A DNA stretch of 64,000 nucleotides from a virus: IMG/VR virus record IMGVR_UViG_3300010883_000017, positions 1 through 64,000 of that record. The stretch is one strand, 5' to 3'. The number at the start of each line of letters is the position of its first letter. The stretch's first letter is position 1. Position numbers and translations under genes: made by a program. Of the stretch, positions 31,021-41,132 are shown piece by piece. Below the pieces are notes generated by a model that ran no database searches, had not been told where the DNA came from, and was given only the letters and a program-made list of their open reading frames with translations.

Positions 31021-32220
31021 ATGTCCGGATTTGTATTTTCAGCTGATTGGCATTTAAGTTACGGAACCTGGGCCGGCAAGCCGGCTCTCGTGGGTGACTC
31101 ATACTACTCGCTTAGGCAGCTTATTGATTATTGTATTGAGCATGATTGTCCGCTTATTGCGGGCGGGGACCTTTTCGACAAGCCGGTTCCGGATCCCGTT
31201 AGCGTGAGCGTCATGTGCCGCGAGATGGACAGGATGCAGGCGGAGGGGCTGCCGGTTTACTTTATTCAGGGCCAGCACGAACGCGTAAAGCGCTCGGCGC
31301 TTGGGTCGGCGGGGCTTGGCGGGGCTTCGGAGTGGATGAATGTTCACGCGTGGCCGACGCATGTCCATAAGAAAACATTCTCCATTGAGAACAAGCAGTT
31401 CTATGGGTTGGATTGGACGCCCCCGGATCGTATTGAAGAAGAACTGGCAGCAATCCCTGAGGACACCTATTTCCTGGTTTGTCATCAGGTTTGGCGTGAG
31501 TTCATGGGTGATACGGTTTGCCAGCCGGAGTGTAACTTGAGCATGGTACCAGTGGTGCGGGAAGTTTTGACTGGAGATTTCCACGAGACGACGAACGCAC
31601 ACAATGGCGCATATACTGTCATGCATTCTCCGGGGTCTATTAGCATGCGAAGCATGGGCGAGCCAGCGGAGAAGTACTTCTTTCATTTCTTAGGTTGGAA
31701 CGAAGTGGAAGAGGTCGAGCATCCGGATGTAGGTGAGAGTTTACATCCAATGGAAACCCTTAAATTACGAACACGGGTAATGGCGGAAGTAACTATCGAT
31801 ACAGAAGAAGCGCTTGATGCGTTTGTTCAACGAGAGTTAGCTGAGCATTTAGACCTGATACCTTTGGTGCCCAGCATGATAAGCGTTTCCCGGGGGCTTC
31901 CAGAAGAACTGGAAAAGCCGATGTTACGTGTCAATTATCACGACGATATCCCGGAGGTTTACGATCGAATTGTTGCGGCCGTTGGGGATACGGCGCATCT
32001 GTTTTTATATCCGCAGAGAGTTCGTGATGATGTCGTTGAAGTAGACGAGGATCTTCGCGAACGAATACGTGGGCAGGGTTTGTTGGGCTGTTTGTCCCAG
32101 GTTGAAGATGAAGATTCACCTGTGTACAGAACGACGGCGCGTCTACTGCAAAGTAGTGATCCGGCAACGGAGCTTGAGGAGATGCACGCCGAGTATTTAG
32201 AAGAGGATGTAACTGAATGA
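31021..32220 (+). CDS. sbcD: SbcD/gp47-like metallophosphoesterase nuclease subunit
   Basis: The 399-residue protein has the calcineurin-like metal motifs: FSADWHLSYG, IAGGDLFD, IQGQHER (QGQH in place of GNHD), LVCHQVW and LTGDFHETT. With SbcC downstream it forms the SbcCD/gp46-47 complex that processes double-strand ends and hairpins during recombination. The change to GQH is seen in some phage relatives but could affect activity. ATG 31021 follows AAAAGGAGG. Its stop overlaps the sbcC start by four bases. Confidence 0.85.
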   Translation: MSGFVFSADWHLSYGTWAGKPALVGDSYYSLRQLIDYCIEHDCPLIAGGDLFDKPVPDPVSVSVMCREMDRMQAEGLPVYFIQGQHERVKRSALGSAGLGGASEWMNVHAWPTHVHKKTFSIENKQFYGLDWTPPDRIEEELAAIPEDTYFLVCHQVWREFMGDTVCQPECNLSMVPVVREVLTGDFHETTNAHNGAYTVMHSPGSISMRSMGEPAEKYFFHFLGWNEVEEVEHPDVGESLHPMETLKLRTRVMAEVTIDTEEALDAFVQRELAEHLDLIPLVPSMISVSRGLPEELEKPMLRVNYHDDIPEVYDRIVAAVGDTAHLFLYPQRVRDDVVEVDEDLRERIRGQGLLGCLSQVEDEDSPVYRTTARLLQSSDPATELEEMHAEYLEEDVTE

Positions 32221-34352
32221 AATTAATTCGATTGGAGGTCCAGAATTTTTGCCAACATCGGCATAAGGTTGTGGAATTTAGTCCACGGCTTACTGCTTTT
32301 TTGGGGCAAAACGGTTCTGGTAAATCAAATTTGCTTACAGCTGCACTTGGTGCGCTGACTAACGATTTTAGTAGAACACACGGTAATAAAGCCGAGAATA
32401 TATGTCAGACCGCGCCGGCATCTGAGCCGGCCTACGTCAGGTTACTCATTGAGCATGAAGGTTCGCAGGTAGAGATTCAACGAGGATTTCGTAAATCACG
32501 ATCTTACTGGCAGCAAGGCGACGACATCATTCGTGGTGATGCGCCCGTTACTGCTCGTGTCTTAGAGTTTTTGGGAACTACTAAGCGCATAATCAATGAC
32601 TATCTCTTTGTAGATCAGGGTGAGATTTTTACTCCGCTTGTTTGTAAAGAGGCCGATCGTGCACGTGCGTTTCAGCAATTGTTTGGGACAGGGCACGCAG
32701 AGAGTTGCTGGAAAGCCCTTGGCGACTATATGTCGTCCATTCCTACGGCTGTTAGTGCGTTGGATATGGATACGCTTCGCCAGGAGTTGGAAGACGCTCA
32801 AGGTCGTGTAGTAGCTCTCACAACTGAGTTAGCTTCTATTTCTCTTCCGGAGGACTATGTCCCTGCTGAGGATCCCGCACGGAAAATTATCATTAATTGG
32901 GATGCGTTACAGGGGGCTATTGCAGCGGCAGAAGCTGCGCAACCGGAGCTGAAACGATCGGGATTGGGATTAGCGGTGCTTAACGGCGAACTTACTATTT
33001 TAGAGGAAGAGGGCGCAGCGCTACACGACGCGATTAAAAACTCTGCTGTGGACCATAAGAAGGCAGAAGCTGCGTTACAGACGTGGGATTTACGGGAGCA
33101 ATCTGCAGCCCGCGTTAAGAAAATGCAGCAAGATCTGCTGACTCTTCGTGAAGAGGAGCGTACTAAGCCGATAGCGCCAGACCCAGGTGTATCTGATATT
33201 CCTGCGTGGCAACGGCAGACTGGTGCACTGGAAGCCAAGCGCGCTAAGTATTTAGCCATGGTTTCTGCACTGGATGCTAATAGTGGTGTGGTCGAGTGCC
33301 CTACTTGTGGTACGTCCGTAGCTGATTTGGAAATGGACATCGAATACTCACGAGTTGAGGCAGATAAGCTCACTCAAGAGGTTATTGAAAGAAATGGTGT
33401 TCAGCAGCAGTCGGTGACGTACAACATCGAGAATGCGAAGTGGGATTCGTGGCACGAGGCTTGGCAAGCTCGCGTGGCAGCCATTGAAGAGGCCGTTGCG
33501 GTAGAGCCCGCTTCTGATCAAGCGGGTGCGCTTAGCGAGGAGCAGCATGCGAAGTACAAGAAAACTCAATCGAATACGATTGAGTGGGGGGCTGCTCGCG
33601 CGGACGTCTTGGAAGAAATTCAAGCCAAGTCGGCTGCGATTCTTGCCAAGGAGTACCAGGTGAACGCGTGCCAGGTTGGTTTGGACGGTTTCAATGAACG
33701 GATAGCCGTGTTGCAACCTGGTTTGGACGCGGAAGCTGTTGAGGCGGCGCAGGCTTTGATTGCGGCTAATCAGCTGGCTTACTCTTCCCGTATACGGCTC
33801 CAGGGCCAACGAGACGAGGCCGGCGTTTCTGCAGCAGCAGCACAGGACCGCTTAAATCGGGCGGAAGAAACTGCCCGGCAGGCGTCTCGTAACGTCGAGT
33901 TTTCTTCGCATCTTGGCGCCGTTCGCGATATTTTGCACCGGGATAATCTTCCAAAGTTGGTTGCGCAGAATTATCTTGAATTGCTAGAAGCGGACATTAA
34001 CGAGATACTGGAGGTGTTTGGGACGGATTTCAGGGTCTCTGCTCGTGACGGGCTCGGGTTTATTGCGGACTTCCCGGATGGGAGATCCCAGCCAGTTCCG
34101 AGGCTGTCCGGGGGTCAAAAAGTTGTACTAGCGCTCGCGTTTAGGATTTCGGTGAACTCTTTGTTTGCTGCGGATCTTGGCGTGATTACGCTAGACGAGC
34201 CCACTGCTTACTTAGATGATGAAAATATCAATTGTTTAGATTTGGCTTTAGCCCGCTTACGGAGTCTTTCCGAGGCCCGCGGGTTGCAGTGTATATTGAT
34301 TACGCATGAAAAGGGGTTGGGGCATCTCTTTGATCATGTCGTGCAACTGTGA
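32217..34352 (+). CDS. sbcC: SbcC/gp46-like SMC ATPase
   Basis: The 711-residue protein has Walker A FLGQNGSGKSN (about residues 28-38), long coiled coils with a zinc hook VECPTCGTS near residue 361, the ABC signature RLSGGQKVVLALAF, Walker B VITLDEPTAYLDDENI near 655-672 and a final His switch. It is the ATPase partner of SbcD. Length is shorter than bacterial SbcC but near phage gp46. The ATG overlaps the sbcD stop. Confidence 0.9.
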   Translation: MKLIRLEVQNFCQHRHKVVEFSPRLTAFLGQNGSGKSNLLTAALGALTNDFSRTHGNKAENICQTAPASEPAYVRLLIEHEGSQVEIQRGFRKSRSYWQQGDDIIRGDAPVTARVLEFLGTTKRIINDYLFVDQGEIFTPLVCKEADRARAFQQLFGTGHAESCWKALGDYMSSIPTAVSALDMDTLRQELEDAQGRVVALTTELASISLPEDYVPAEDPARKIIINWDALQGAIAAAEAAQPELKRSGLGLAVLNGELTILEEEGAALHDAIKNSAVDHKKAEAALQTWDLREQSAARVKKMQQDLLTLREEERTKPIAPDPGVSDIPAWQRQTGALEAKRAKYLAMVSALDANSGVVECPTCGTSVADLEMDIEYSRVEADKLTQEVIERNGVQQQSVTYNIENAKWDSWHEAWQARVAAIEEAVAVEPASDQAGALSEEQHAKYKKTQSNTIEWGAARADVLEEIQAKSAAILAKEYQVNACQVGLDGFNERIAVLQPGLDAEAVEAAQALIAANQLAYSSRIRLQGQRDEAGVSAAAAQDRLNRAEETARQASRNVEFSSHLGAVRDILHRDNLPKLVAQNYLELLEADINEILEVFGTDFRVSARDGLGFIADFPDGRSQPVPRLSGGQKVVLALAFRISVNSLFAADLGVITLDEPTAYLDDENINCLDLALARLRSLSEARGLQCILITHEKGLGHLFDHVVQL

Positions 34353-34370
34353 GTGACAAGGACGCGCTTA

Positions 34371-35417
34371 ATGCACAAAACAGAAGTAAAAGAACTTCGT
34401 TTACAAGTGGCCGATACCGGTGATATCTGGGCTACGTCTTGGTTGGAATCGCACCCGCGCTGCGTGGCCAGCGGTATCGAGGATCTAATAGCGTCTAAGC
34501 TGTTTTTAGCGTCTACATCTGTAGCGATAGTGGCATTTCCGACAAATGTGAAATTGATTACAGAAATTTACTTACGGAAACACAAGGACGCTGACTATTC
34601 GATTTGGGTAGCGTCGCCTCTATTAGTGGGGGCGACGAAGCCTGATCGGATAGATCCTGTTTCTGTTTTAGAGGCGTCTCACGCCTTGGATCCACACCTA
34701 TCGCCGAGCCTGGGAGGGTGGCATCAGTTTGGTAAGGCGGATTATCCTGCGTATGCTTTGGCAGAAATAGTTTCTCAGAACAGTAGCATTTCTGACCAGG
34801 CAATACAGCTGTTAGAAGCGCATCCGGTGTGGCCTGCGCTGTCGTTCATCTCCGGGTTAAATAAGAAGATGTGTTGTCGTCTTCTCGCTACTGTGTTGGA
34901 CCCGCGGTGGTATATAGATTTGAAGCAACCTGCGCGCACTTCACGGCTTGAATCTTATTTAGGTCTTACCTTGCGGGTGCAGCGGACGGCGTTAAACATG
35001 TTGACCGACGTAGATCCAACAAATAAGAACAGCCGTGAAAAGATTGATAAAGTGTTGACGGGTATGACCGAGTACGAAGCGAGGATGGTTGAGCGGTGTA
35101 CCGCAGTTCAATACTGTTGGTGGCGTGATCCGGCGGTTCTGACTTGTCCTGATAGCGGAGCTACTCCTGGCCAACCGCTCCTGGAGGCGCCTGGCGGGTT
35201 TTTATGGCGTGTCTGGTTTTCTCACGGAAAATCACCGAAAGGGTACCTACGTGCATCTCAGCAATTTGTTAGGTTTTTACGTGATTCGTGGTTGGATGCG
35301 TTATATTCAAAAACCGTTGGAGATGGTTTGTTTATTCCGGACTACTTTTTCAAGCATAACTACGAGCAGCTGTCTTTCATGCAGCACATGGCTAGGTTTG
35401 AAAGCGATCGAGGTTAG
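34371..35417 (+). CDS. Unknown conserved protein, 348 aa
   Basis: It has distinctive segments such as AHPVWPALSFISGLNKKMCC and LLATVLDPRWYID, with a Trp/Tyr-rich C-terminus. I do not recognise the family; position between SbcC and the SF2 helicase suggests a recombination or replication role. ATG 34371 follows AAGGA; GTG 34353, directly after the sbcC stop, is the alternative. Confidence 0.55.
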   Translation: MHKTEVKELRLQVADTGDIWATSWLESHPRCVASGIEDLIASKLFLASTSVAIVAFPTNVKLITEIYLRKHKDADYSIWVASPLLVGATKPDRIDPVSVLEASHALDPHLSPSLGGWHQFGKADYPAYALAEIVSQNSSISDQAIQLLEAHPVWPALSFISGLNKKMCCRLLATVLDPRWYIDLKQPARTSRLESYLGLTLRVQRTALNMLTDVDPTNKNSREKIDKVLTGMTEYEARMVERCTAVQYCWWRDPAVLTCPDSGATPGQPLLEAPGGFLWRVWFSHGKSPKGYLRASQQFVRFLRDSWLDALYSKTVGDGLFIPDYFFKHNYEQLSFMQHMARFESDRG

Positions 35418-35419
35418 CG

Positions 35420-35956
35420 GTGCAAGAAATAACAATCAGGTTGCGATTTAATCAACCGTGTCCCGGCTCTGTACGAACGCAAGACGGTAAAAATGTTCTT
35501 CATGTTCATCAGCGGGATCCGGAGGGGCGCATTATGTTCCTCCCCAGCTGGTGGTCGGCGCTGATACGGTATGCCGCTAAGGTTTTGAATAGGCACCAGT
35601 CTGAGGCCAAAAAGATTAGCTGGGACCCCGTAATTGACGGCGTGCCGCGGAAGTGGAAGCGCTACCTTCCGACACCTGCAGGTAAATCATCTGCGCGTGC
35701 GCGGTACGCTCTGCATGAGGCGTTTCTTCCGGGCAGCGTTATTGGTGTAAACTGTGTGCTTCCGCGGGCTATATCTACTGATGACATGTGGCAACTATTG
35801 GATATTGCTGGAAGTTACAAGGGCATTAGCCCATACAAGCCAAATGAAGGCTATGGTACGTTTTGTGTAGTCTCTCTTCATAGAAGGAGGCGTTCTTTAG
35901 AAAAGCCGGAGGTCTCATTAGAGGAGCCAACGCCCGAGGCAAAGACAGAAGATTAA
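35420..35956 (+). CDS. Unknown protein, 178 aa
   Basis: GTG 35420 follows the previous stop closely. The N-terminus is beta-rich (ITIRLRFNQPCPGSVR), followed by FLPSWWSALIRYAAKVLNR and a basic middle. The C-terminus is acidic and low-complexity. No family recognised; it lies between sbcC-linked and helicase genes. Confidence 0.5.
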   Translation: MQEITIRLRFNQPCPGSVRTQDGKNVLHVHQRDPEGRIMFLPSWWSALIRYAAKVLNRHQSEAKKISWDPVIDGVPRKWKRYLPTPAGKSSARARYALHEAFLPGSVIGVNCVLPRAISTDDMWQLLDIAGSYKGISPYKPNEGYGTFCVVSLHRRRRSLEKPEVSLEEPTPEAKTED

Positions 35957-35965
35957 GGGGGTAAT

Positions 35966-37474
35966 ATGGCACAGCCATCACTTTTACTTCGAAAGTTCGG
36001 AGTCATGATTGATCTGGGGCTGGCCAATGGCGAGCCCCTTCCTGAAGATATTCGCATAGCGTTTACGTCTCAAATGGCGTACACACATGTGCAGCATCTA
36101 CACGGCGCGGACAAGTGGGATCCCGTTACCGGTATACAAAGAAATATCCAGACCACGCGAGTCTTACTTCATAAGATCGTAGATGGTCGGATTACTACTT
36201 GTTGTGGTTACATTCCGCGCATTCTTAGAACGGCGCAGGAATTAGGCTGCACAGTAGATATTCAAGACCTTACTCCGGAAGACTCTAACACTCCGGGAGC
36301 TTACGAGACTGATTGGGAGAACGTGCATGACCGGGTACAGTTTCGTGTCCGGCAAGAGGAGTGCCTGCGTGCTGTTGCAGACAATCCTGGCGGGATCATT
36401 AAAGCACCGCCGGCGTTTGGAAAATCTCACTTAATCGCAGCTATTGCGATTCTGTACCCCCGCGCAAAAATACACGTTGTTATTAAGCGGCGGGATCTGG
36501 TCGAGAGCACGGTTCGTACACTGCGTGGCGTACTGCCCCAAGTTGGTGTCGTACGCGGCGGCGAGTACAAGCCTAGTCGTGTTACGGTGTTTACGGCGGC
36601 GTCCTTGCACCGTAGTGAAGGGGATGCTGATATCCTCATATGCGACGAGGTACATGAGTTGATGAGCCCGAGTTATTCTGAAGCCCTTGCGAGAACCTAT
36701 AAATTTTCTAGGAACTTTGGGCTCAGCGCTACTCCGGAAGGGCGTGCAGATAATGCCGACGCAAAGTTGGAGTATTTGTTTGGTCCGCTCATCTTTGATA
36801 TGCCCTGGCAAGAAGCGACGGAGCTCGGGTTGATTGTGCCGATCGAAGCGCGGTGGGTTCCTATTCAGATGGCTCGTAATCCTGCGCAAGGTAGGAAAGA
36901 TGTGGCCAAAAAACGGTGGGGAATCTGGCGAAATGAATATCGGAATGCTGTAATTGGGCATACGGTACGACAGCATGGAGATGACGACCAAGTTTTAATC
37001 TTGGTCGAAACCATCGAACACGCAGTTAATCTTTGGCAGCGGTTGCCTGAGTATGAACTGTGTTACGCTGAAATGGAGATGGAGGACCTAGAGCGCTATA
37101 AGCGTAACGGGTTGCTACCGGAATCCTACGAACCCATGACAGGGGAAAAAAGATCTGCGCTGCGTGTTGCATTTGAGAACCACGAGGTTAAAAAAGTAAT
37201 TGCAACTGATGTGTGGAGTACCGGAGTTAGTTTTGAACGGTTAGCTGTTCTTGTTCGCGCAGACGCCCGTGGTAGTGAGATCATGGATACGCAGGCGCCA
37301 GGAAGAGTTGCAAGAATTCATGAGGCTTCTGGGAAGGCCAAGGGGATTGTGTATGACTTCTATGACCACTTTGATCGCGGATTTAAAAGCAAGAGCCGCA
37401 CTCGAAGAAAAAACTACGCCAACAAGGGTTGGGAGCAGGTCGACTTTCCGGCACCGGAGATCCTCGATGCTTGA
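35966..37474 (+). CDS. SF2 DNA helicase (UvsW-like)
   Basis: The 502-residue protein has Walker A-like APPAFGKSHL (motif I), motif II ICDEVHEL (DEVH), motif III LSATPEGR, and later ATDVWSTGVSF (motif V) and APGRVARIH (motif VI). A long N-terminal extension of about 115 residues precedes the helicase core. UvsW-type helicases remodel recombination and replication forks. ATG 35966 follows AAGGGGGTAAT. Confidence 0.85.
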   Translation: MAQPSLLLRKFGVMIDLGLANGEPLPEDIRIAFTSQMAYTHVQHLHGADKWDPVTGIQRNIQTTRVLLHKIVDGRITTCCGYIPRILRTAQELGCTVDIQDLTPEDSNTPGAYETDWENVHDRVQFRVRQEECLRAVADNPGGIIKAPPAFGKSHLIAAIAILYPRAKIHVVIKRRDLVESTVRTLRGVLPQVGVVRGGEYKPSRVTVFTAASLHRSEGDADILICDEVHELMSPSYSEALARTYKFSRNFGLSATPEGRADNADAKLEYLFGPLIFDMPWQEATELGLIVPIEARWVPIQMARNPAQGRKDVAKKRWGIWRNEYRNAVIGHTVRQHGDDDQVLILVETIEHAVNLWQRLPEYELCYAEMEMEDLERYKRNGLLPESYEPMTGEKRSALRVAFENHEVKKVIATDVWSTGVSFERLAVLVRADARGSEIMDTQAPGRVARIHEASGKAKGIVYDFYDHFDRGFKSKSRTRRKNYANKGWEQVDFPAPEILDA

Positions 37475-38150
37475 TTCTCCTGGTTCTTTGCAAAATCTGG
37501 CGGGCCTCATTCGCTCCACGTGGATTAGGGAGCGGCGCGCACACGAGGAGCAGTTAACCGGTAAAGATTCTCGATATGCGCAGGGAGATTATCTTCCACG
37601 GTATGACGGTGGCGAAGACGGAGCTGGGCGCACGCACAAGCCTTTTTGGCCGAAAGCTGCTCAATACTCTGTTATGCATAACTTAAACCCGCGTCGTTGG
37701 ATTCGGTTTGCGCTTGAGACTTTTCAAGCACAGGGGCGGCGGGACACGCGGCGATTCGCAACCCCGCATACGCTCATTTCTGAATCCCTGCGCAAGAAGT
37801 ACGAGTTGTACATTCAAGAATTGCCGGAAAGATTTCGTACCGAACTTGATTCGCAGAGTTCTACTGCTATGCTCAGATTCCGACAGCGAGCACGGTCTGC
37901 TTCTCTGGGTTACACAGAAGACCAGGCGCTTAGATCGGTATTGCTCGATCTGTCTTTGCCCCTTTCAGCGTTGTTTCGTTATTCAGCAGCTGAAGAGGGC
38001 GGGTTGTCCGACGTGGCTGAGCGGTTTTTTGAGTCTGCGTTGATGCAATATTATTTTGAGCGGACCCTGTACGACGCTGCTTGGGCAGGGTACATTCCCG
38101 ACTCATTACGCCGGGCTGCTGTCGCAGCTCAACAATCGTTTACAGCCTAA
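37467..38150 (+). CDS. Unknown protein, 227 aa
   Basis: ATG 37467 lies 8 bases inside the helicase end and follows GGAGA; the longer frame from 37251 would be a shadow of the helicase. The protein has PFWPKAAQYSVMHNLNPRRWIRFALETFQAQGRRDTRRF and a helical C-terminal half. The neighbours are helicases, so a replication-accessory role is plausible. No family recognised. Confidence 0.5.
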   Translation: MLDSPGSLQNLAGLIRSTWIRERRAHEEQLTGKDSRYAQGDYLPRYDGGEDGAGRTHKPFWPKAAQYSVMHNLNPRRWIRFALETFQAQGRRDTRRFATPHTLISESLRKKYELYIQELPERFRTELDSQSSTAMLRFRQRARSASLGYTEDQALRSVLLDLSLPLSALFRYSAAEEGGLSDVAERFFESALMQYYFERTLYDAAWAGYIPDSLRRAAVAAQQSFTA

Positions 38151-38168
38151 CTGGGAAGGGAGTACCAT

Positions 38169-39845
38169 ATGGCCAACAGTCGAGGTATCGACGGACAGAA
38201 TAGCTTTGCCTTTACGAAAGGGCGCATGAGTCCGTCGTTAGTCGAGTCTATGCTGATTCGACTCTTATCACATCCAGGTTTATTTCAAGAAGCTAAGGGT
38301 ATTCTCTTACCAACTCATTTTGAGAGCACTGAGTCTCGGTTTTCTGCTATTTGGGCGGCGGCCATTCAGTGTGATGATGAGTTTGCTCGGTTGACCTTTG
38401 AGACGATGTCAGACCGGGTTGAAGAGTTACTTGCTGATGCAGGAGAAGATGTTTCTTCGCAACAGGGAGAGGCGATTTTTGGAACGGACCCAGACCGCCC
38501 GGGGATTCTTTACTGGGCGTTATCGCAAGTAGATCCCGCCGATGTCGACCTTGATCAAGGGCGCCATCTTCTACGTCGTTTTTTAGAAGAGCGGGTACTT
38601 GCTGACGAGCTGCGAAGTGCGCTTGAATTTGCTCCCGGCGGCGTCCCGTCTAATCTTCCCGCCATTATTGAGCGGGCTAACCAGGCGCGGGAGCGCATCA
38701 CCAATATTCAAGATGATCCTGTAGAGCTGGGGATCCCTGATAATTGGGAACCAGAATCGCTCGACATCTGGCCAACATGCTTACCCTTTTTAGACACACC
38801 TATGGACGGTGGTCACGCGCGTGGCGAGGTGTACGGGATCTTGGGGCCGTTTGGCGTTGGGAAAACTACTCTTGGTATTCAACTGTGCGTGGAGCAATGT
38901 CGTTACTGGCACGACCGCGAGGTTGAGTATGGAGAAGAGGGTGGGCAGGTTTTTTTCTTCAGTTATGAGCAATCGGCTACGGAAGTTCGTAGGAAGGCTG
39001 TTGCCTGCGCTGCGCGTATTCACATGTCGACGATGAATACTATTACGGGAGAAGACAGTTTTAGCACTCGGGGTTCTCTTAAGGACTATGAGACGGAGAT
39101 GTTCAGGCAATCTGGCCTACTGTCTAACGGTGCTCCGCCTCCGCCAGGAGAGCTAGAGCGGTACGAGGATATTAAGGAGATGCTGCGCACACACTTACGT
39201 ATTGTTGATCTCTCTGGCGGCGCTAAGAAGCGTACCGGTGATGGGTATGTAGGCGAGATCGCAGCAATTCTTGAAAATAGCGTAAGGAAGCACAATTCTA
39301 AGCCTCGCATGGTTTGTATAGATCATGTGTGGCTTGCGGCGTACCGGCATCTATCGTCACAGGGAATGGATGAGCGGCGATTGCGGCACTTCATTACCAT
39401 GTTTGGTGACGATATGAAGACTAAAGTTGCTGAGCGGTACGAGATTCCTTGTTGGTTGTTGCATCAATATAACGGTGATGCGAATAAGGCCTCTCCGGCT
39501 AAGCTTCTTCATCATACCCAGGCGGCAGAGTCTTCTAGCTTTGCTATGCCTTTATCTTTTTGCTTTTGCATTGGAAATAAAGATCAGCAGTCTAATACTG
39601 CGCAGATGGTCTGCACCAAGCGACGGCGATCGGGAAATCCATTACCGCCCTCAATACTTGAAATTGAGGGGCAGTTTTCGACATTGCTTGATAGAACTGA
39701 CGCCTTTGTTGTCCAGCATGATAAGATTCTCCCCCGAGAGTTAGCTGAGCAGTTTGGCGGTTCAGCAGAGGAGGTAAATTATGTTCCACGTCCACAGCAG
39801 GGTGGTGGTTTGGATGGTGCGGGAGTCTGGGGCCCGGGAGTATGA
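38169..39845 (+). CDS. dnaB: DnaB-like replicative helicase
   Basis: The 558-residue protein has the DnaB layout: an N-terminal helical region (about 1-200), then the RecA-type ATPase with EVYGILGPFGVGKTTLGIQL (Walker A, near residue 225), VFFFSYEQS, MVCIDHVWLAA as Walker B, and a C-terminal DNA-binding loop region with QYNGDANKAS. It would unwind the fork and pair with the primase gene that overlaps its stop. Ends in a Gly/Pro-rich low-complexity tail. Confidence 0.85.
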   Translation: MANSRGIDGQNSFAFTKGRMSPSLVESMLIRLLSHPGLFQEAKGILLPTHFESTESRFSAIWAAAIQCDDEFARLTFETMSDRVEELLADAGEDVSSQQGEAIFGTDPDRPGILYWALSQVDPADVDLDQGRHLLRRFLEERVLADELRSALEFAPGGVPSNLPAIIERANQARERITNIQDDPVELGIPDNWEPESLDIWPTCLPFLDTPMDGGHARGEVYGILGPFGVGKTTLGIQLCVEQCRYWHDREVEYGEEGGQVFFFSYEQSATEVRRKAVACAARIHMSTMNTITGEDSFSTRGSLKDYETEMFRQSGLLSNGAPPPPGELERYEDIKEMLRTHLRIVDLSGGAKKRTGDGYVGEIAAILENSVRKHNSKPRMVCIDHVWLAAYRHLSSQGMDERRLRHFITMFGDDMKTKVAERYEIPCWLLHQYNGDANKASPAKLLHHTQAAESSSFAMPLSFCFCIGNKDQQSNTAQMVCTKRRRSGNPLPPSILEIEGQFSTLLDRTDAFVVQHDKILPRELAEQFGGSAEEVNYVPRPQQGGGLDGAGVWGPGV

Positions 39846-40927
39846 TGAGTAGCGGTGCACAGGTACTTAATCCTGAGTTGTACCGGCGTCTTCAGAAAAA
39901 CTTTGGTAATGTATTGATTGCGAATCCCGGCGAGGGATTTGTGGCAACTGTACGCCGAGGGTTGGACGGGCGCCCTAAGCAGCAGATAGCGCACTCTGGG
40001 GAGTACTACAGAGTGTGCTGTCCTTATTGTAAAGACACCCGTAACCGATTATGGGTGAACCATAAATTCGGGGCCTTTGATGAAAATACACGCAGTAAAA
40101 ATACGCACTTGGCTATTTGCTACAACGAGAACTGCCTAACCCACCCGGCACAGCGGCAGCGTTTTGAAAACGCGATATTCCTCGGAATGAACTGGTCTCA
40201 ACGTAAAGCCGTGGTTGTTCAGCGGGGCAGTACGCACGACGATACGCTTCGTGTTGTAAGTCCACCGGGCACGCTTGTTCCTGTTAATCAGCTCGCAGAT
40301 GGCCATAAGGTTTCAGCATATTTGCGTAGTCGTGGCTACTCTCCGGAGGAGCTCGGGACGTCTTTTCATGTTGATTATTGTGAGTTCGCCGAGCCTAAGT
40401 ACCCTGCAGCCGCCGATCGTATTGTGGCGTCTGTTGTAATGGACGGGCAGCTTGTTGGTTGGCAGTGTCGTTTTATTGGTGACATTGACTGGAAGCGTGC
40501 GGGGATGGCTAAGTACTATACCCGGCCGGGTATGCCTAAGAGGTTGATGTTTTACAACTATGATCAGGCTAAGAATTATCCATTGGTGGTTCTTACTGAG
40601 GGTATCTCAGATGTTTGGGCTGTCGGTCCGCAAGCAGTTGCCATGCTTGGTAAAAAGTTGCACGCCTCTCAAGAGCGCCTCTTGTGCGACACATGGGGCG
40701 AAGGTGTGCTGGTCGTAATGCTGGACCCCGACGCACGAGATGAAACTGATAAGTTGGTTCAGCGGTTAGAGTCTAAATTTGCAGGTGGTGTGGTTCCTGT
40801 TTACTTAGATGAGCAGGACCCCGGCGATCTTGATCGGGATGTTATCTGGTCAATTATTTCTGAAGAGTTAAAATCACGTAATTACCAAATGTATTCACTA
40901 GAAGAAAAAGAAGGAGATATATCATGA
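39842..40927 (+). CDS. dnaG: DNA primase with zinc finger and TOPRIM domain
   Basis: The 361-residue protein has a zinc finger YRVCCPYCKDTRNRLWVNH with a later CYNENC pair, then a TOPRIM domain: VVLTEGISDVWAVG (catalytic Glu) and LVVMLDPDARDETDK (DxD). This matches phage primases that lay RNA primers with the helicase encoded just upstream. It overlaps the helicase stop by four bases. It is a separate protein from the CHC2-type protein at 2952-5705. Confidence 0.8.
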   Translation: MMSSGAQVLNPELYRRLQKNFGNVLIANPGEGFVATVRRGLDGRPKQQIAHSGEYYRVCCPYCKDTRNRLWVNHKFGAFDENTRSKNTHLAICYNENCLTHPAQRQRFENAIFLGMNWSQRKAVVVQRGSTHDDTLRVVSPPGTLVPVNQLADGHKVSAYLRSRGYSPEELGTSFHVDYCEFAEPKYPAAADRIVASVVMDGQLVGWQCRFIGDIDWKRAGMAKYYTRPGMPKRLMFYNYDQAKNYPLVVLTEGISDVWAVGPQAVAMLGKKLHASQERLLCDTWGEGVLVVMLDPDARDETDKLVQRLESKFAGGVVPVYLDEQDPGDLDRDVIWSIISEELKSRNYQMYSLEEKEGDIS

Positions 40928-41130
40928 CGCTGTCGCCAGGAGAACTATTGAAAGAGGCTACTGTTGCTCATTTTCAAGCTGAGAAGCGGAAGTCGCAGGC
41001 TGTACTTGCCGTTTATTTTGAGAACCCGGTTGGAATTGGAGAACATTCTGATTTGTTGGAAGAGACTGTGAAGCACGTGGAAGCCTTGGCTAACGCGACG
41101 GACTGCTTGGAAGCGTTGGAGCAGCTCTAA
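40924..41130 (+). CDS. Conserved small phage protein, 68 aa
   Basis: Residues LLKEATVAHFQAEKRKSQAVLAVYFENPVGIGEHSDLLEETVKHVEAL form two helices, a pattern I recall from small phage proteins between primase and polymerase genes. Function unknown. The ATG overlaps the primase stop by four bases. Confidence 0.6.
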   Translation: MTLSPGELLKEATVAHFQAEKRKSQAVLAVYFENPVGIGEHSDLLEETVKHVEALANATDCLEALEQL

Positions 41131-41132
41131 TC